NCBI GenBank assembly: GCA_963556195.1
Contig: OY744523.1
Location: 76,310,445 to 76,374,444, forward strand
Direction: 5' to 3'
Source: Sepiola atlantica
Lineage: Eukaryota; Mollusca; Cephalopoda; Sepiida; Sepiolidae
DNA length: 64,000 nucleotides
The stretch's first letter is position 1. Each line of letters begins with the position of its first letter. Below are positions 13,101 through 25,199 of the stretch, piece after piece. The notes beneath the pieces are model-generated. The model saw only the letters and a program-made list of their open reading frames with translations, had not been told where the DNA came from and made no database searches. Both the position numbers and the translations under genes were made by a program.

Positions 13101-15375
13101 TTCACTTGAAAGATCATACTGACCGACTCTATGTTAAAAGAACCAGGAAACGAATGGCCATGCAAAGTAATATTTCACTTTAAGGATGATACTGACCGAC
13201 TCTATGTAAAAAGAACCAGGAAACGAATGGCCATGCACAATACATTTCACTAGAAGGATCATACTGACCGACTCTATGTAAAAAGAACCAGGAAACGAAT
13301 GGCCATGCACAGTACATTTCACTAGAAGGATCATACTGACCGACTCTATGTAAAAAGAACCAGGAAACGAATGGCCATGCACAGTACACTTCACTTGAAA
13401 GATCATACTGACCGACTCTATGTAGAAAGAACCAGGAAACGAATCGCCAGGCACAGTACATTTGACTTGAAGGATCATACTGACCGATTCTATGTTAAGA
13501 TAACCAGGAAACGAATGGCCATGCACAGTACATTTCACTTGAAAGATCATACTGACCGACTCTATGTTAAAAGAACCAGGAAACGAATGGCCATGCACAG
13601 TACATTTCACTAGAAGGATCATACTGACCGACTCTATGTAAAAAGAACCAGGAAACGAATGGCCATGCACAGTACACTTCACTTGAAAGATCATACTGAC
13701 CGACTCTATGTAGAAAGAACCAGGAAACGAATGGCCAGGCACAGTACATTTCACTTGAAGGATCATACTGACCGATTCTATATTAAGATAACCAGGAAAC
13801 GAATGGCCATGCACAGTATATTTCACTTGAAAGATCATACTGACCGACTCTATGTTAAAAGAACCAAGAAACAAATGGCCATGCACAGTACATTTCACTA
13901 GAAGGATCATACTGACCGACTCTATGTAAAAAGAACCAGGAAACGAATGGCCATGAACAGTACATTTAACTTGAAAGATCATACTGACCGACTCTATGTA
14001 AAAAGAACCAGGAAACGAATGGCCATGCACAGTACATTTCACTTGAAAGATCATACTGACCGACTCTATGTAAAAAGAACCAGGAAACGAATGGCAATGC
14101 ACAGTACATTTCACTTGAAGGATCATACTGACCGATTCTATGTTAAGATAACCAGGAAACGAATGGCCATGCACAGTACATTTCACTTGAAAGATCATAC
14201 TGACCGACTCTATGTTAAAAGAACCAGGAAACGAATGGCCATGCAAAGTAATATTTCACTTTAAGGATGATACTGACCGACTCTATGTAAAATGAACCAG
14301 GAAACGAATGGCCATGCACAGTACATTTCACTAGAAGGATCATACTGACCGACTCTATGTAAAAAGAACCAGGAAACGAATGGCCATGCACAGTACATTT
14401 CACTAGAAGGATCATACTGACCGACTCTATGTAAAAAGAACCAGGAAACGAATGGCCATGCACAGTACATTTCACTTGAAAGATCATACTGACCGACTCT
14501 ATGTAGAAAGAACCAGGAAACGAATGGCCAGGCACAGTACATTTCACTTGAAGGATCATACTGACCGATTCTATGTTAAGATAACCAGGAAACGAATGGC
14601 CATGCACAGTACATTTCACTTGAAAGATCATACTGACCGACTCTATGTAAAAAGAACCAAGAAACAAATGGCCATGCACAGTACATTTCACTAGAACGAT
14701 CATACTGACCGACTCTATGTAAAAAGAACCAGGAAACGAATGGCCATGAACAGTACATTTAACTTGAAAGATCATACTGACCGACTCTATGTAAAATGAA
14801 CCAGGAAACGAATGGCCATGCACAGTACATTTCACTTGAATGATCATACTAACCGACTCTATGTAAAGAGAACCAAAGAACGAATGGCCATGCACAGTAC
14901 ATTTCACTTTAAGGATCATACTGACCGACTCTATGTTAAGAGAACCAGGGAACGAATGGCCATGCACAGTACATTTAACTTGAAAGATCATACTGACCGA
15001 CTCTATGATAAAAGAACCAGGAAACGAAGGGCCAGGCACAGTACATTTCACTTGAAAGATCATACTGACCGACTCTATGTAAAAAGAACCAGGAAACGAA
15101 TGGCCATGCACAGTACATTTCACTTGAATGATCATACTAACCGACTCTATGTAAAGAGAACCAAAGAACGAATGGCCATGCACAGTACATTTCACTTGAA
15201 AGATCATACTGACCGACTCTATGTAAAACGAACCAGGAAACGAATGGCCATGTACAGTACATTTCACTTGAAGGATCATACTGACTGACTCTATATAAAA
15301 AGAACCAGGAAACGAATGGCCATGCACAGTAGATTTCACTCGAAGAATCATACTGACCGACTCTATGTTAAAAGA
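10184..15375 (+). repeat. 72-bp satellite: 72 tandem monomers of a LINE 24-codon block
   Basis: The array is 5192 bp, which equals 64 monomers of 72 bp plus 8 of 73 bp. The monomer starts at ACCAGGAAACGAATGG and ends at CTCTATGTAAAAAGA. In the LINE sense frame it reads TRKRMAMHSTFH then LKDHTDRLYVKR, 24 codons matching the conserved TRK...MH...HP+xDxDRLYVKR block of the LINE protein. The eight 73-bp variants start at 10256, 10617, 11266, 11915, 12276, 12709, 13142 and 14223. Each carries GCAAAGTAATATTTC for GCACAGTACATTTC, plus GATGATAC for GATCATAC. Many monomers have a TAG stop in the sense frame (CACTAG). Long open frames on the minus strand (for example 13134-14246, 370 codons, and 14215-15351, 378 codons) exist because the period is divisible by three. 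I do not call them genes. Confidence 0.95.
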
Positions 15376-15905
15376 AAAGAAAGGCGAAAAGACTGGTAAG
15401 TCTCGTTTACGTTGCGATAAAATGTCTAGAAAAATACACCAAAAGTTATCACTTCTTTCAAAAACACTGCAAGTTGGACAATACCGAGCGCAGCAAAAAT
15501 GGATGTTAAAAAGGAACCAATCTCCACTGACAGTTACACAAACAATCGTTATCAGAACAAACTACATAAAAGCCAACATAGACACGATCCCGGAAAAAGT
15601 CAATGAAGACGACGAAAAACAAACGAAATGTTAAACCACATCATAGTGAATTCAGCAATCTGGTTACGAAGCAATACAAAGATTGATTTGACTGGCGTGA
15701 GAGTGTAGTTTATTTGAAACTGTACAAATGACTTTGGGCATACAGACAAATGTTACAGGAACAGAGCGGAGCTAGTGTTAGAAAACAAAACGCATAAAAT
15801 TAACTAGGTGCTGGTAATACAAACAGAAAACCCATCCCAGCAAAATGATCAGACATTATAATTACCGACAAAAAGTAAATAACTTTGAAAATAGTAGATT
15901 AAGAG
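15376..15905 (+). pseudogene. LINE ORF fragment immediately downstream of the 72-bp satellite
   Basis: The last monomer runs directly into KERRKDW, corresponding to the KEGGRGL that follows DRLYVKR in the intact LINE protein. Further on the frames give IRTNYIKANID (near 15550), then NHII, then SEFSNLVTKQYKD (near 15645) with FDWRESVVYLKLYK. A SDIIITDKK stretch follows at 15849-15875. These fit the family order: xxLRTNYIKAKID, CxxC...HxxSxCSxLAxKEYK, DWVGKVVHxxLC, RPDIVVVDK. The zinc-knuckle cysteine of SECS is F here. Several stops and at least two frameshifts break it. With 10055-10183 it brackets the satellite, so the array sits inside one LINE copy. Confidence 0.75.
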
Positions 15906-18243
15906 ACTCTGTCTGTTTGTCGGTCGCTCCGCTCGTCGATCTGCCACATTACAATTATTTTTCCTGCTTTTTTTAAAAAACTTTTGTGAATAACTTACTA
16001 AAATTCTATAATTTCACTATAATTCTCTTGTGATTCTTTTTTCATTTACGCCTGTCAAATACTTCGTATTGATGAAAATAAGTGTACGATAATTATATAA
16101 ACAAACGGTTTCATCTTTTCACCGTGATCGTCTAATGACAAGGTCTTAACGTTGTGAGGTTAAAACTCTTACATCTGTTCCCTGAAGAAAATCATGATGA
16201 TAGTCATTTCGCCTGAAACTAGTTTGCGCTGAAAAAGGAAAATTCTTGCTAATATCTCCTTACCTCTATACGTAAAAACAATACGTAAATACATTCATTG
16301 TAGTTACAAATACTAAGTAGTTATTTTTCATAAAATCAACACAACAACTAATCACAAATGTTTGTTATTTTATTGATTTTTTATAGTTGTCGTGTCACAG
16401 TCGAAGAAAGAAGAGCTATACCCTCAATATTCTTTGAATAATCATATTTAAAATCCCTTTCATAGATTGCGTCCGATCCGATCCTAGTCGATTCTTCTCT
16501 ACAAAATTATTTTCCAATTCCGCCAATGGCGTGTTTTGCTTGTGATTCACACTTTTCTCGTTTTCTTTTTTCGTTTTTCGTTCACACGTTTGTCACACCT
16601 GAACCCCTTGACCTCGCCAGACAATCACTTGCAAAGGTTGTACTTGAACTGTTCAAGCTACCCATCCTAAATATATACAAAATGATTGGAAATGAAAACG
16701 AGCTGACAATTTGTAAAATGTGTCGAAATTTAGTATTTTTACTAATGTAGTTAATGTGTGATTTTTAGAAATGAAAATTAAGCATACTTATTTATTTAAA
16801 TCTTGCTAAACTATTTGTCTCGTTAAGTTTTGAATACAACTTTATAAAGAAAATGCAAACAAATAGGTTCACACGCACAAAGTGAATTTGAAAAAAAATA
16901 CCGAAACATTGCTTATATATAAATATTTAACAACGCAAATTAAAAATAAATAACAGTACAAACATCTATTAAAACCTATTAATAATTTGTATTCAAACAT
17001 TAACGCCAATGTATACATTAACAACTTGTAAATACGAACGACACTACTCAAGAATGATTAAAAAGAAATTAAAATAAGTGTCAGTTTTCTTATCGTGATA
17101 AAACATATGACGTATAATTTTCAACTGAGGTATAGATAATAACATACAAACTTCGACACAATATCTGTTTCATGAATACTAGTTTATACCTGCTCGATCG
17201 TATCCCAATTTCCACCTTTGCTTTGCTTCTACCGCTTTAGAACTAGTACGAAGAAAATATTTGTGGAATTCCGTAGAAAAACACGCTATTTAGTATTGGC
17301 CTGGATAGTAAATAACTGAATGTGTTTAAGTATTGTTTTATAAGCGGGGAACATGAAAAATGTTTTAAAGCAAAAATAATTCGCTTTAAACTAATTCCGA
17401 GTAGACTTTATGTCTATAAAAATGCTCACTTAGTTTGAAAAAAATATTTATGAAATGCTTTTATATCATTTTTTGTCATTTTTGTAAGTTATAAAACAGA
17501 TATTCAATTGAAATCCCCATAGACTAACGTAACATTTTTACTCGAGTATTTACATCGTAAAACTATTGCCCTATCAATGTGAACTCTACCTATTCCTTTT
17601 TGTCAACCAAATACATGTTTCTAAATGCGTTCCTACAGACAAACTCTAAAAACAGCATAGCCTTCAACAGCATATAAATTGAATGAGTGATGTGTGGACA
17701 AAATGGCTCACACACAGAAAACGCACACAAAGGTTTAGATTTATTTATATATCCATTCACTTTCACTGTGTATGAAAAGATCACATGTTTCAACGCTTGT
17801 TGAATTATAATACTTATTTTTTGATTTTTTCTAAAACAACATCAGCATCTTTGTTTTGTAGATAGATGAGTTGTTGGCATGATCTATTGTTGTCTAACCA
17901 CAGATCCGTTACTCTTGTTTAAATTCCTTTTGACTGCATCAAAGTAAAGAACCAACTCCGCGACCTTTAGTAATTACTGAATACATGCTGAAAAATCTCA
18001 TTAAACTCGGAATACTCCCGGAGCATTGATTTTCATATCATAAAAGTTGCATGTTTAGATTTTCACTGTACCAGTTTGTCAAAAGTGTGCATACTCCATC
18101 TTGGCTAATATACCGTATGCATAGATGCTTGAACTATCCTTGAATGCATATCAAATAGACTTAGTTAATTGTATTTATTTGTATTGTTAATTATTTGGTC
18201 ATGAATGCGCATCTGTTATATAATATCAGTAAGTGAATTATGT
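15906..18243. other. Intergenic, nothing recognised
   Basis: AT-rich sequence with no supported gene, repeat or RNA. The frames at 16526-16750, 16869-17051 and 17590-17793 have no recognisable domain. Confidence 0.5.
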
Positions 18244-18361
18244 TACGATTTGTTTTTTTGTCAAGACGCTCACACCTGTGGAACACGGTACCAATGAACT
18301 GCTTCACTGCAGACTACAACATAACCGTGTTCAAGTCCAATGTCAACACACACTTATCATA
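18244..18361 (+). pseudogene. LINE 3' end: last ~30 codons of the ORF, 5'-truncated
   Basis: The plus frame ending at the TAA near 18359 reads HLWNTVPMNCF then TADYNITVFKSNVNTHLS. This is the typical C-terminus of jockey/CR1-like LINE proteins (ARLWNSLPxxCFPxxYNLxxFKSxVNxHLS). It is the usual product of 5'-truncated insertion. Sequence upstream of about 18244 no longer matches the family. The 3' UTR end is not clear. Confidence 0.65.
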
Positions 18362-18939
18362 AACCATGCCCATAAGTAATAATACTGTTTCACTGGACAT
18401 TTGCAATCCTCTCTTAATATCCTTTATCATTAAACCGACAATCCATCTATTAATAATGGAGTTTATGTATCTGTTTGTCTGTCTGAAGCCGAAACTCCAG
18501 TATGACTATTTTACTGAAACTAATCTTTTTGAAATTCTTTATATACTGTCATCAAAAGTCGTTCAGACACCAGATGGGTATTACCATTAACATAAGTCAT
18601 TCCTTTAAACCTTCAATTAAATTCATATTTACAAATATACACTTATAACTGCTATTATCAAATTTACATATGTATTTACAATATTTTCCGATAAGGTTAT
18701 ATTAATAAACATTATTCATACAATTAATTAAAGCCATTTTCATCATAACCGGCGTGTTCCTAAACCATTTCAACGGCGAGTACCGTTAAAATTGCAAGTC
18801 ATTGACTGTTTAATCAGTGGTGTCCTCCCTCCCTCCGGTAATTAAATATGGCGCAACTGTTTAGCCATCGTTAACGCTAGCATTCACCGTGCTTTTTTTT
18901 AAAAACCGTTCTAAGTTAGTTTATTTTCTTAATGTTATA
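18362..18939. other. Intergenic, nothing recognised
   Basis: No gene or clear repeat is seen. A 74-codon plus frame at 18366-18590 overlaps the presumed LINE 3' UTR and has no domain. Confidence 0.4.
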
Positions 18940-19800
18940 AACCATTATGTTTTAAAACACAAATTCACTGAATCAAATTGTTTAATTAAAATAATAATTG
19001 ATTAAAAAATTACTATTAAACACACACACACACATTATACAGGACCCGCGCCGCAATACTAGCGCGTAATTTGGAAACAAACGCTGGTATTACCGTGTTA
19101 CTTCAACTAACGCTGTTAAGCTTTAATTCACAATTATTCCATGTTTTATTTATTAAAATAAAAGATGTGATTGTTTAATTAAAAAAGGTCATTAAAACAC
19201 ACACACGCGCGCACCCACACACACACACATAAAAGAGTACGGATTTTTACATTGTTTCATTTTATAAACACTTTTCTTCCGATTCGACAAATACTGTTCG
19301 CTGTATTTAGTTTTTTGTTTTTTAATTGTTGATTTTATCAATTTTATTGAATCAAATTGTTTAATTTAAATAAAAATCGATTTAAAAATTACTACTAAAA
19401 AAAAACCACGCACACACACAAATACACACACATTCTAACAAATTTAATTATATAAACTTTCTTTCCGAGACCATTTACATAAGTAACCATGTTCACTATA
19501 TTTGAGTTTTTGGGGCTTTTACACTTTAGGACCCGCGCTAACTTTGACTCCATCGTTAGTGTTAGGGTCAGAGTCAAAGTGGGTGTTAGGGTTAGTGTTT
19601 GGGTCATCGTCAAATTCAGCACAGATCCTACAGTAAAAAAATACAGATTTTTTTATTGTTTTATTTTATGTACACCTTTCTTCCAATTAAAAAAATGCTG
19701 TTTGCTGTATTCAGTTTTTTAAATTGTTGATTTTAACAATCTTACTGAATCAAATTCTTTAATTAAAATAAATATTTATATAAAAATTATTAAAAATATT
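18940..19800 (+). repeat. Degenerate tandem repeat, about 390-400 bp, with CA tracts
   Basis: CACTGAATCAAATTGTTTAAT or close variants recur near 18966, 19348 and 19743. The block with CATTGTTTCATTTTAT and TGCTGTATT(T/C)AGTTTTTT recurs near 19250 and 19650. CA-rich microsatellites (19018-19035, 19197-19230, 19405-19432) sit at equivalent places after the first two units. A TTAGGG-rich patch lies at 19555-19605. Confidence 0.65.
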
Positions 19801-20394
19801 TCTACCTATGGAGAAGGGTAACACAAAAATCGGTGTGTGGTCGAAATTTCTTTTTTCTTTACTTACATCTACAAATATATATGATCATAAGTAAAGAATA
19901 TCAACGTCTAACCACCCAAGAAATATGACTGAGGCTACAGCAATTTACACGTCAGCGTTAATTTCTGAGGCGGCAGCTTAGCAAAAATATGCGACCGGAG
20001 GGAGCATATATTTGCTAGTCATTCTAATTTACCTATATGCTCGAGTGGACAATGGCCTTGATTAGTTGCGACTCATTAGAACACTATTATTCGCTGTCAG
20101 TTTTATCTAGTTTAAACAACATGCTAAACATGTTTTCTATATGAAGTATACTTGCGAATGATTTAATAATGCCAAAGACTTAGACACCATTCAAAACGTT
20201 CGGAAAGTTAATATTAACAAGCATAAATATGGAATAAGATATCAAAGTGCATTCAATAAATATTTCAATTAGTATAATAAGTCGAAAATGAAAGTAAAAT
20301 ATTCTTCGTGGGGATCTGCTTCGAGAAAACGTTCTTGCTGATGACGTGAAAGAAATACGAGATATATTTGTCAAAATTTAATTAGAAACTTATT
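19801..20394. other. Intergenic, nothing recognised
   Basis: No gene or repeat structure is recognised between the CA-bearing repeats and the 20-bp array. Confidence 0.4.
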
Positions 20395-21600
20395 CACTTC
20401 ATTGTTTAGAACTACATTTTGCACTCCGAGTAAAAGTTTTGCCCTCCAAGTAAAACTTTTTAACTCCGAGTAAAACTTGTGTACTCCTAGTAAAACCTAT
20501 TCACTCCATTGTTTAGAACTACATTTTGAACTCCGAGTAAAACTTTTGCCCTCCGAGTAAAACTTTTTGCACTTCGAGTAAAACTTGTGTACTCCTAGTA
20601 AAACCTATTCACTCCATTGTTTAGAACTACATTTTGCACTCCGAGTAAAACTTTTGCACTCCGAGTAAAACTTTTGCACTCCGAGTAAAACTTGTGTACT
20701 CCTAGTAAAACTTATTCACTCCATTGTTTAGAACTACATTTTGCACTACGAGTAAAACTTTTGCCCTCCGAGTAAAACTTTTGCACTTTGAGTAAAACTT
20801 GTGTACTCATAGTAAAACTTATTCACTTTATTGTTTAGAACTACATTTTGCACTCCGAGAATAACTTTTGCACTCTGAGTAAAACTTTTGCACTCCGAGT
20901 AAAACTTATTCACTCCATTGTTTAGAACTACATTTTGCACTACGAGTAAAACTTTTGCACTCCGAGTAAAACTTATTCACTCCATTGTTTAGAACTACAT
21001 TTTGCACTCCGAGTAAAACTTATTCACTCCATTGTTTAGAACAACATTTTGCACTCCGAGTAAAACTTTTGTACTCCTAGTAAAACTTTTGCACTCCATT
21101 GTTTAAAACTATATTTTGCATTCCGAGTGAAACTTTTGTACTCCTATTAACACTTTTGCACTCCATTGTTTAGAACTACATTTTGAACTCCGAGTAAAAC
21201 TTTTGTACTCCTAGTAAAACTTTTGCACTCCATTGTTTAGAACTACATTTTGCACTCCGAGTAAAACCTTTTTACTCCTAGTAAAACTTATTCACTCCAT
21301 TGTTTAGAACTACATTTTGCACCCCGAGTAAAACTTTTTTACTCCTAGTAAAACTTATTCACTTCATTGTTTAGAACTACATTTTGCACTCCGAGTAAAA
21401 CTGTTGTACTCCAAGTAAAACTTTTGCACTCCATTGCTTAGAACTACATTTTGCACCCCGAGTAAAACTTTTTTACTCCTAGTAAAACTTATTCACTCCA
21501 TTGTTTAGAACTACATTTTGCACTCCGAGTAAAACTGTTGTACTCCTTGTAAAACTTTTGCACTCCGAGTAAAACCTCTTTACACCTAGTAAAACATCTT
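20395..21600 (+). repeat. Nested minisatellite: 20-bp CTCCGAGTAAAACTTTTGCA monomers plus a spacer
   Basis: A monomer of about 20 bp (CACTCCGAGTAAAACTTTTG and variants with CTAGTAAAAC) is repeated in runs of two to five. Each run is followed by a segment of about 31 bp (TATTCACTCCATTGTTTAG then AACTACATTTTG). About 15 such spacers are present. The array is therefore two-level. Units are divergent, so only short frames stay open. Confidence 0.9.
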
Positions 21601-22689
21601 GAACTTTTCCATCATAAATTTCGAAATGTGAACAGTTACATTTATCTCAATTTCACCAGGAAAACGGTCCTCCTGTTTTTGTTAGTGGTTTTAACTGATG
21701 ACATCCTCAAACAACTGAAAATTACTTTAATTTAAAAGTGAAAATGTTTACTTAACATTTAGAGGTAAATGTAAAGTGGGTGTGCTATTTAAATTAGACG
21801 CAAGTGTATCCCCAAATTGATTCGGCTCAGTGAGGATTGTTTTTAATATTATCCAAAGTTATCTCGATTTTAACTTGCACTCAAATGGTTATCAGTTTCC
21901 ATAATCAAAATTTTATTTACTCAAAAAGGTTTTTTTTTTAATCATATCACCTACTCTTCGCAGATTTAGTACACCTTGCATGTTCAAATTACAGTACAGC
22001 TTTAACTTCTCGCTCGATTGTTGTAATTAACAATTGTTTCTAGCGAACCATCTAAGTGTTTTCTCAAAAATCTAACATTCCAATTTTAGTAATGGTTATG
22101 TTGTATCCGACACAAGTCTTAGTTCTCGGTGCTAGTGTTGTGTGCTATATAAGTCCGGTTTATTTTATCACATTAAGTCCGAGTTTTTATCGCCAGTGTT
22201 GTGTCCGACCAAAGTTCGGGTGCTGATAGTCCGAATAAGTCCGAGATCTTTGTCGACAGTGTTGTGACATTTAAGGGCCGATTATAAATATGACAAAACG
22301 GTAGTATATTTATCCCTATATTATTCACGAAATAGGGTAGATTACCATCACATCATAGCATTTATTTATATTTATATTTCTTATATGATTTCAGGAATTA
22401 TATAGAATAATATATACAATTATATGTACTTAGCAAAAACTATTTTAAAGATGTGTCTGTATAGTAATGCAACTATTCTTTTAACAAATTTATTCTAACC
22501 CACCAATTTATTATGAGTTGATGTGACTACCTGAAAACTAGTTGCGCGTAAATTATATATCATGCATGTGTGGTAAATTCATTACAGCATAAGTGATTCG
22601 CATTAGATTATTTCCTGATTTTTAGGAAATTTTTCCAAAATTATTTCATTTATTTGAGGTTGTTGAAATAATGATACTACATATGCCTT
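21601..22689. other. Intergenic with a short GTCCGAG repeat cluster
   Basis: No gene is seen. At 22105-22270 three related blocks share a core close to AGTCCGAG-TTT-TCGxCAGTGTTGTG, spaced 50-70 bp apart. They look like a short degenerate tandem repeat. Confidence 0.4.
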
Positions 22690-23130
22690 AGCATATCTTA
22701 CGTATTGGAAAAGTGTGATTTCAATCTGGCCACAACTGACATCTGCTACCAACCAAACATGACAATCGGATGGTAAAGCATCTACTTGTATTTATACACA
22801 AAGGGTTTAATTAATTATTAAATTGACATCTTTTCCATGCAAAAGACAGGCCATTCATGTGGAACGGTAATTGGCAGCCTAGCATGGGAAATCTGAAAAA
22901 TTCTGATTTCAATCTATTCACAGCTGGCTTTTACTATTCGCCATGATAATATGGGGCACAACCAAACCGTGACATGTGTTGCTTGTTTTCCCACACAAGT
23001 TTGAGATGAAAGCATGATCTATGCTCATATGAATAATATCGTTCTTATGTAAAACAGAAATAAGGATACCGAATTGCTCAGCTTAAAATGTAAAATTTCG
23101 GAAAATTGTGCTGTAATCTATTCACAAAAC
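22690..23130 (+). repeat. Degenerate tandem repeat of about 190 bp, three units
   Basis: The block GATTTCAATCT(A/G)TTCACA(A/G)CTGGC, preceded by GAAAAxTxTG, recurs near 22717, 22910 and 23110 with partial similarity between the anchors. Copies are diverged and boundaries uncertain. Confidence 0.45.
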
Positions 23131-23906
23131 AAAACATTCTTGATTATGACATACGACTGTCTGTAGAAGGACTTTTTACACAGTTTTAGACATAGAGACT
23201 TCTAATATTCTATTATAGAATAAAAAAAAACAAGAAACGTTACTTTTAAAAATATATGAATAAATGAATATAAATGAAAATATATGAATAAATGAATAAA
23301 ATCATTTTTCATAAATATATGTCTCGGAGACTTTCGCCGTAACACGGCCCTAACGAAGACTAATTTACTTTCTATTTTTTCTTCTTCCTTTTGCTGGTGT
23401 TAAATTCGCAAGTAAATCTACACGCAAGGAAGAAATTCGTCAGGTCTCGTTGAGGGTCCTGGAGGAAGTTAACATTTCAATGTGTGTATTAGCGGGGCAA
23501 CGCTTATATAAATTTTAAAAGGTGTACACATTTTTAAGAAAATGTTTTTAGAAATGTTTTATAGAATTTTAAAAAAACAAGGAACGTTATTTGTTAATTT
23601 TTTTCATATATATTTATTAAATATATTAAGATATTTTTGGACGAAAAAACACAGAACCTTATAAAAAGCAAAGCATTTTTTTATCCCAAATAATTATGTC
23701 CGTTTCATGAGTTATTGACATTTTTGAGTCATTTATAAATACAAAGAATCATCGGATTCAAAGAAAAACTGACACTCACTTTTGACATTGTTCACATAAA
23801 CAACCTGCATGTTTCCTTTCTTCACTCAAACACGACACACGCAGTGAAACCACAAGGATATATTTTTCGATGTTTCATACCCCTTTATTTACTGATTAGA
23901 GATGGT
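23131..23906. other. Intergenic; short AATGAATA simple sequence
   Basis: No gene is recognised. ATATGAATAAATGAAT-type simple repeat occurs at 23252-23300. Confidence 0.4.
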
Positions 23907-24560
23907 AGGTTAGAATTATTAAAATGAAAGATATAAACCGTTATCAATGCGAAATTAATTGTTTTAACATAAATCGTATTTATTACGGAATAAAATACAA
24001 TCATCAGAGTTAACCAGTATTGTTTCATTTCTCAAAAAATAAACACACTTTTCTTTTGTTTTTGATATAACGTCCTGGTTATGAGTGTTATCGGCAGTCT
24101 TGGCGGTTATGAATTCAATTATGCTTGTCTAACAGACGCGCATGAACTTGCTGGTATTTTAGAAACATTTTAAAGCATCGATAGGCCAGAAGTATTGAAA
24201 TTCTTAATAGAAGCCTGTATCAATGGAAGATCAATTTTTTTACTTCAATCTTATTAATTTCGGAATAAAATTCAGTCATCAGAGTTGACCAGTGTTGTGT
24301 CATTTAAAAAAAAACAACCTTTATTTGTTTTTTTAGATATAACGTCTGTGAAATGGATATTATCCGAGCTGGTGTCTTGACGGTTATGACTTTAAATTCT
24401 GGCTGGCGAGCGAAGACGTATGAGCATGCTGTTTTTTTTTTAAAGATACGTCGTTCATTTTAACGCATTGGTGGGTCAGAATTATTATAATTATAATAGA
24501 AGCCTTTATCACTGGAAGATGTAATTTTTTTAAAAAATCTAATTAATTTCGCAATTTGTA
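23907..24560 (+). repeat. Degenerate tandem repeat of about 280 bp, three units
   Basis: Units begin near 23907, 24183 and 24470 with a GGxxAGAATTATTxAAAT-like start. Units 1 and 2 share GGAATAAAATxCA(A/G)TCATCAGAGTT, CCAGT(A/G)TTGT(T/G)TCATTT and ATATAACGTC. Unit 3 is partial. Confidence 0.6.
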
Positions 24561-25199
24561 TTAGAATATTATATTTTATCATAGAATAAAATAAGTACGA
24601 CTTGTTTTTGATGTTAATATAGTCAGGATAGATGAAAAAAACTTTCGTATTAATTCATTAACATAATGTACATATAACATCAATTATTGCCATTACCAAC
24701 TGAGGTAAAATAAAAATAAACAGCAAAGTTATAATTCAATTAGACGAATAAAACTGAAAAGTAAATTCCCACAATAATTCTTTAAGGTGTTAACTCATTC
24801 CATGTACTGCATTAACTTGATTAAAACAATGAGGTTTTTATTTGGAATAAGTATTTTACACGAATTGAAAATGAACGGAAACATCTCATAGTATGCAAAA
24901 TAGATAAAGTCTTATAAACACTGCCGATGTATTTCCATGTCACGTGTTTTTAATGCGCGCAGTCTGCAAAATGTATTATCAACACTAGTAAAACCATGCG
25001 TTAGGTTGAGCATATTTGTGCTAGGATATATTATGTGTGACAAACGAACATATTTTATACTATCCCCAAAAGAGGAGGGAATGCCGGGGAGGATGCTTTC
25101 ATGATAACATAACATATACTATACTACCCCTACAAAAAAGGAGAAAGTAATTCCTGGAAGGATAACATCGTGCCTATAGGACAAAAAAAGGAGTAATAA
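24561..25199. other. Intergenic, nothing recognised
   Basis: No gene is recognised. The minus-strand frame at 24912-25115 has no domain. Confidence 0.4.

Noticed and set aside
13134..15351. Long minus-strand frames (370 and 378 codons) reading HGHSFPGSFYIESVSM repeats
   Set aside because: They lie wholly in the 72-bp satellite, whose period divisible by three keeps several frames open at once. The recognisable protein sense is on the plus strand, and 73-bp units shift the frame.
22215..22260. Hammerhead-ribozyme-like GCTGATAGTCCGAATAAGTCC
   Set aside because: It resembles the core only superficially. CTGATGA is not intact, the would-be stem II halves are not complementary, and it belongs to a short local repeat.
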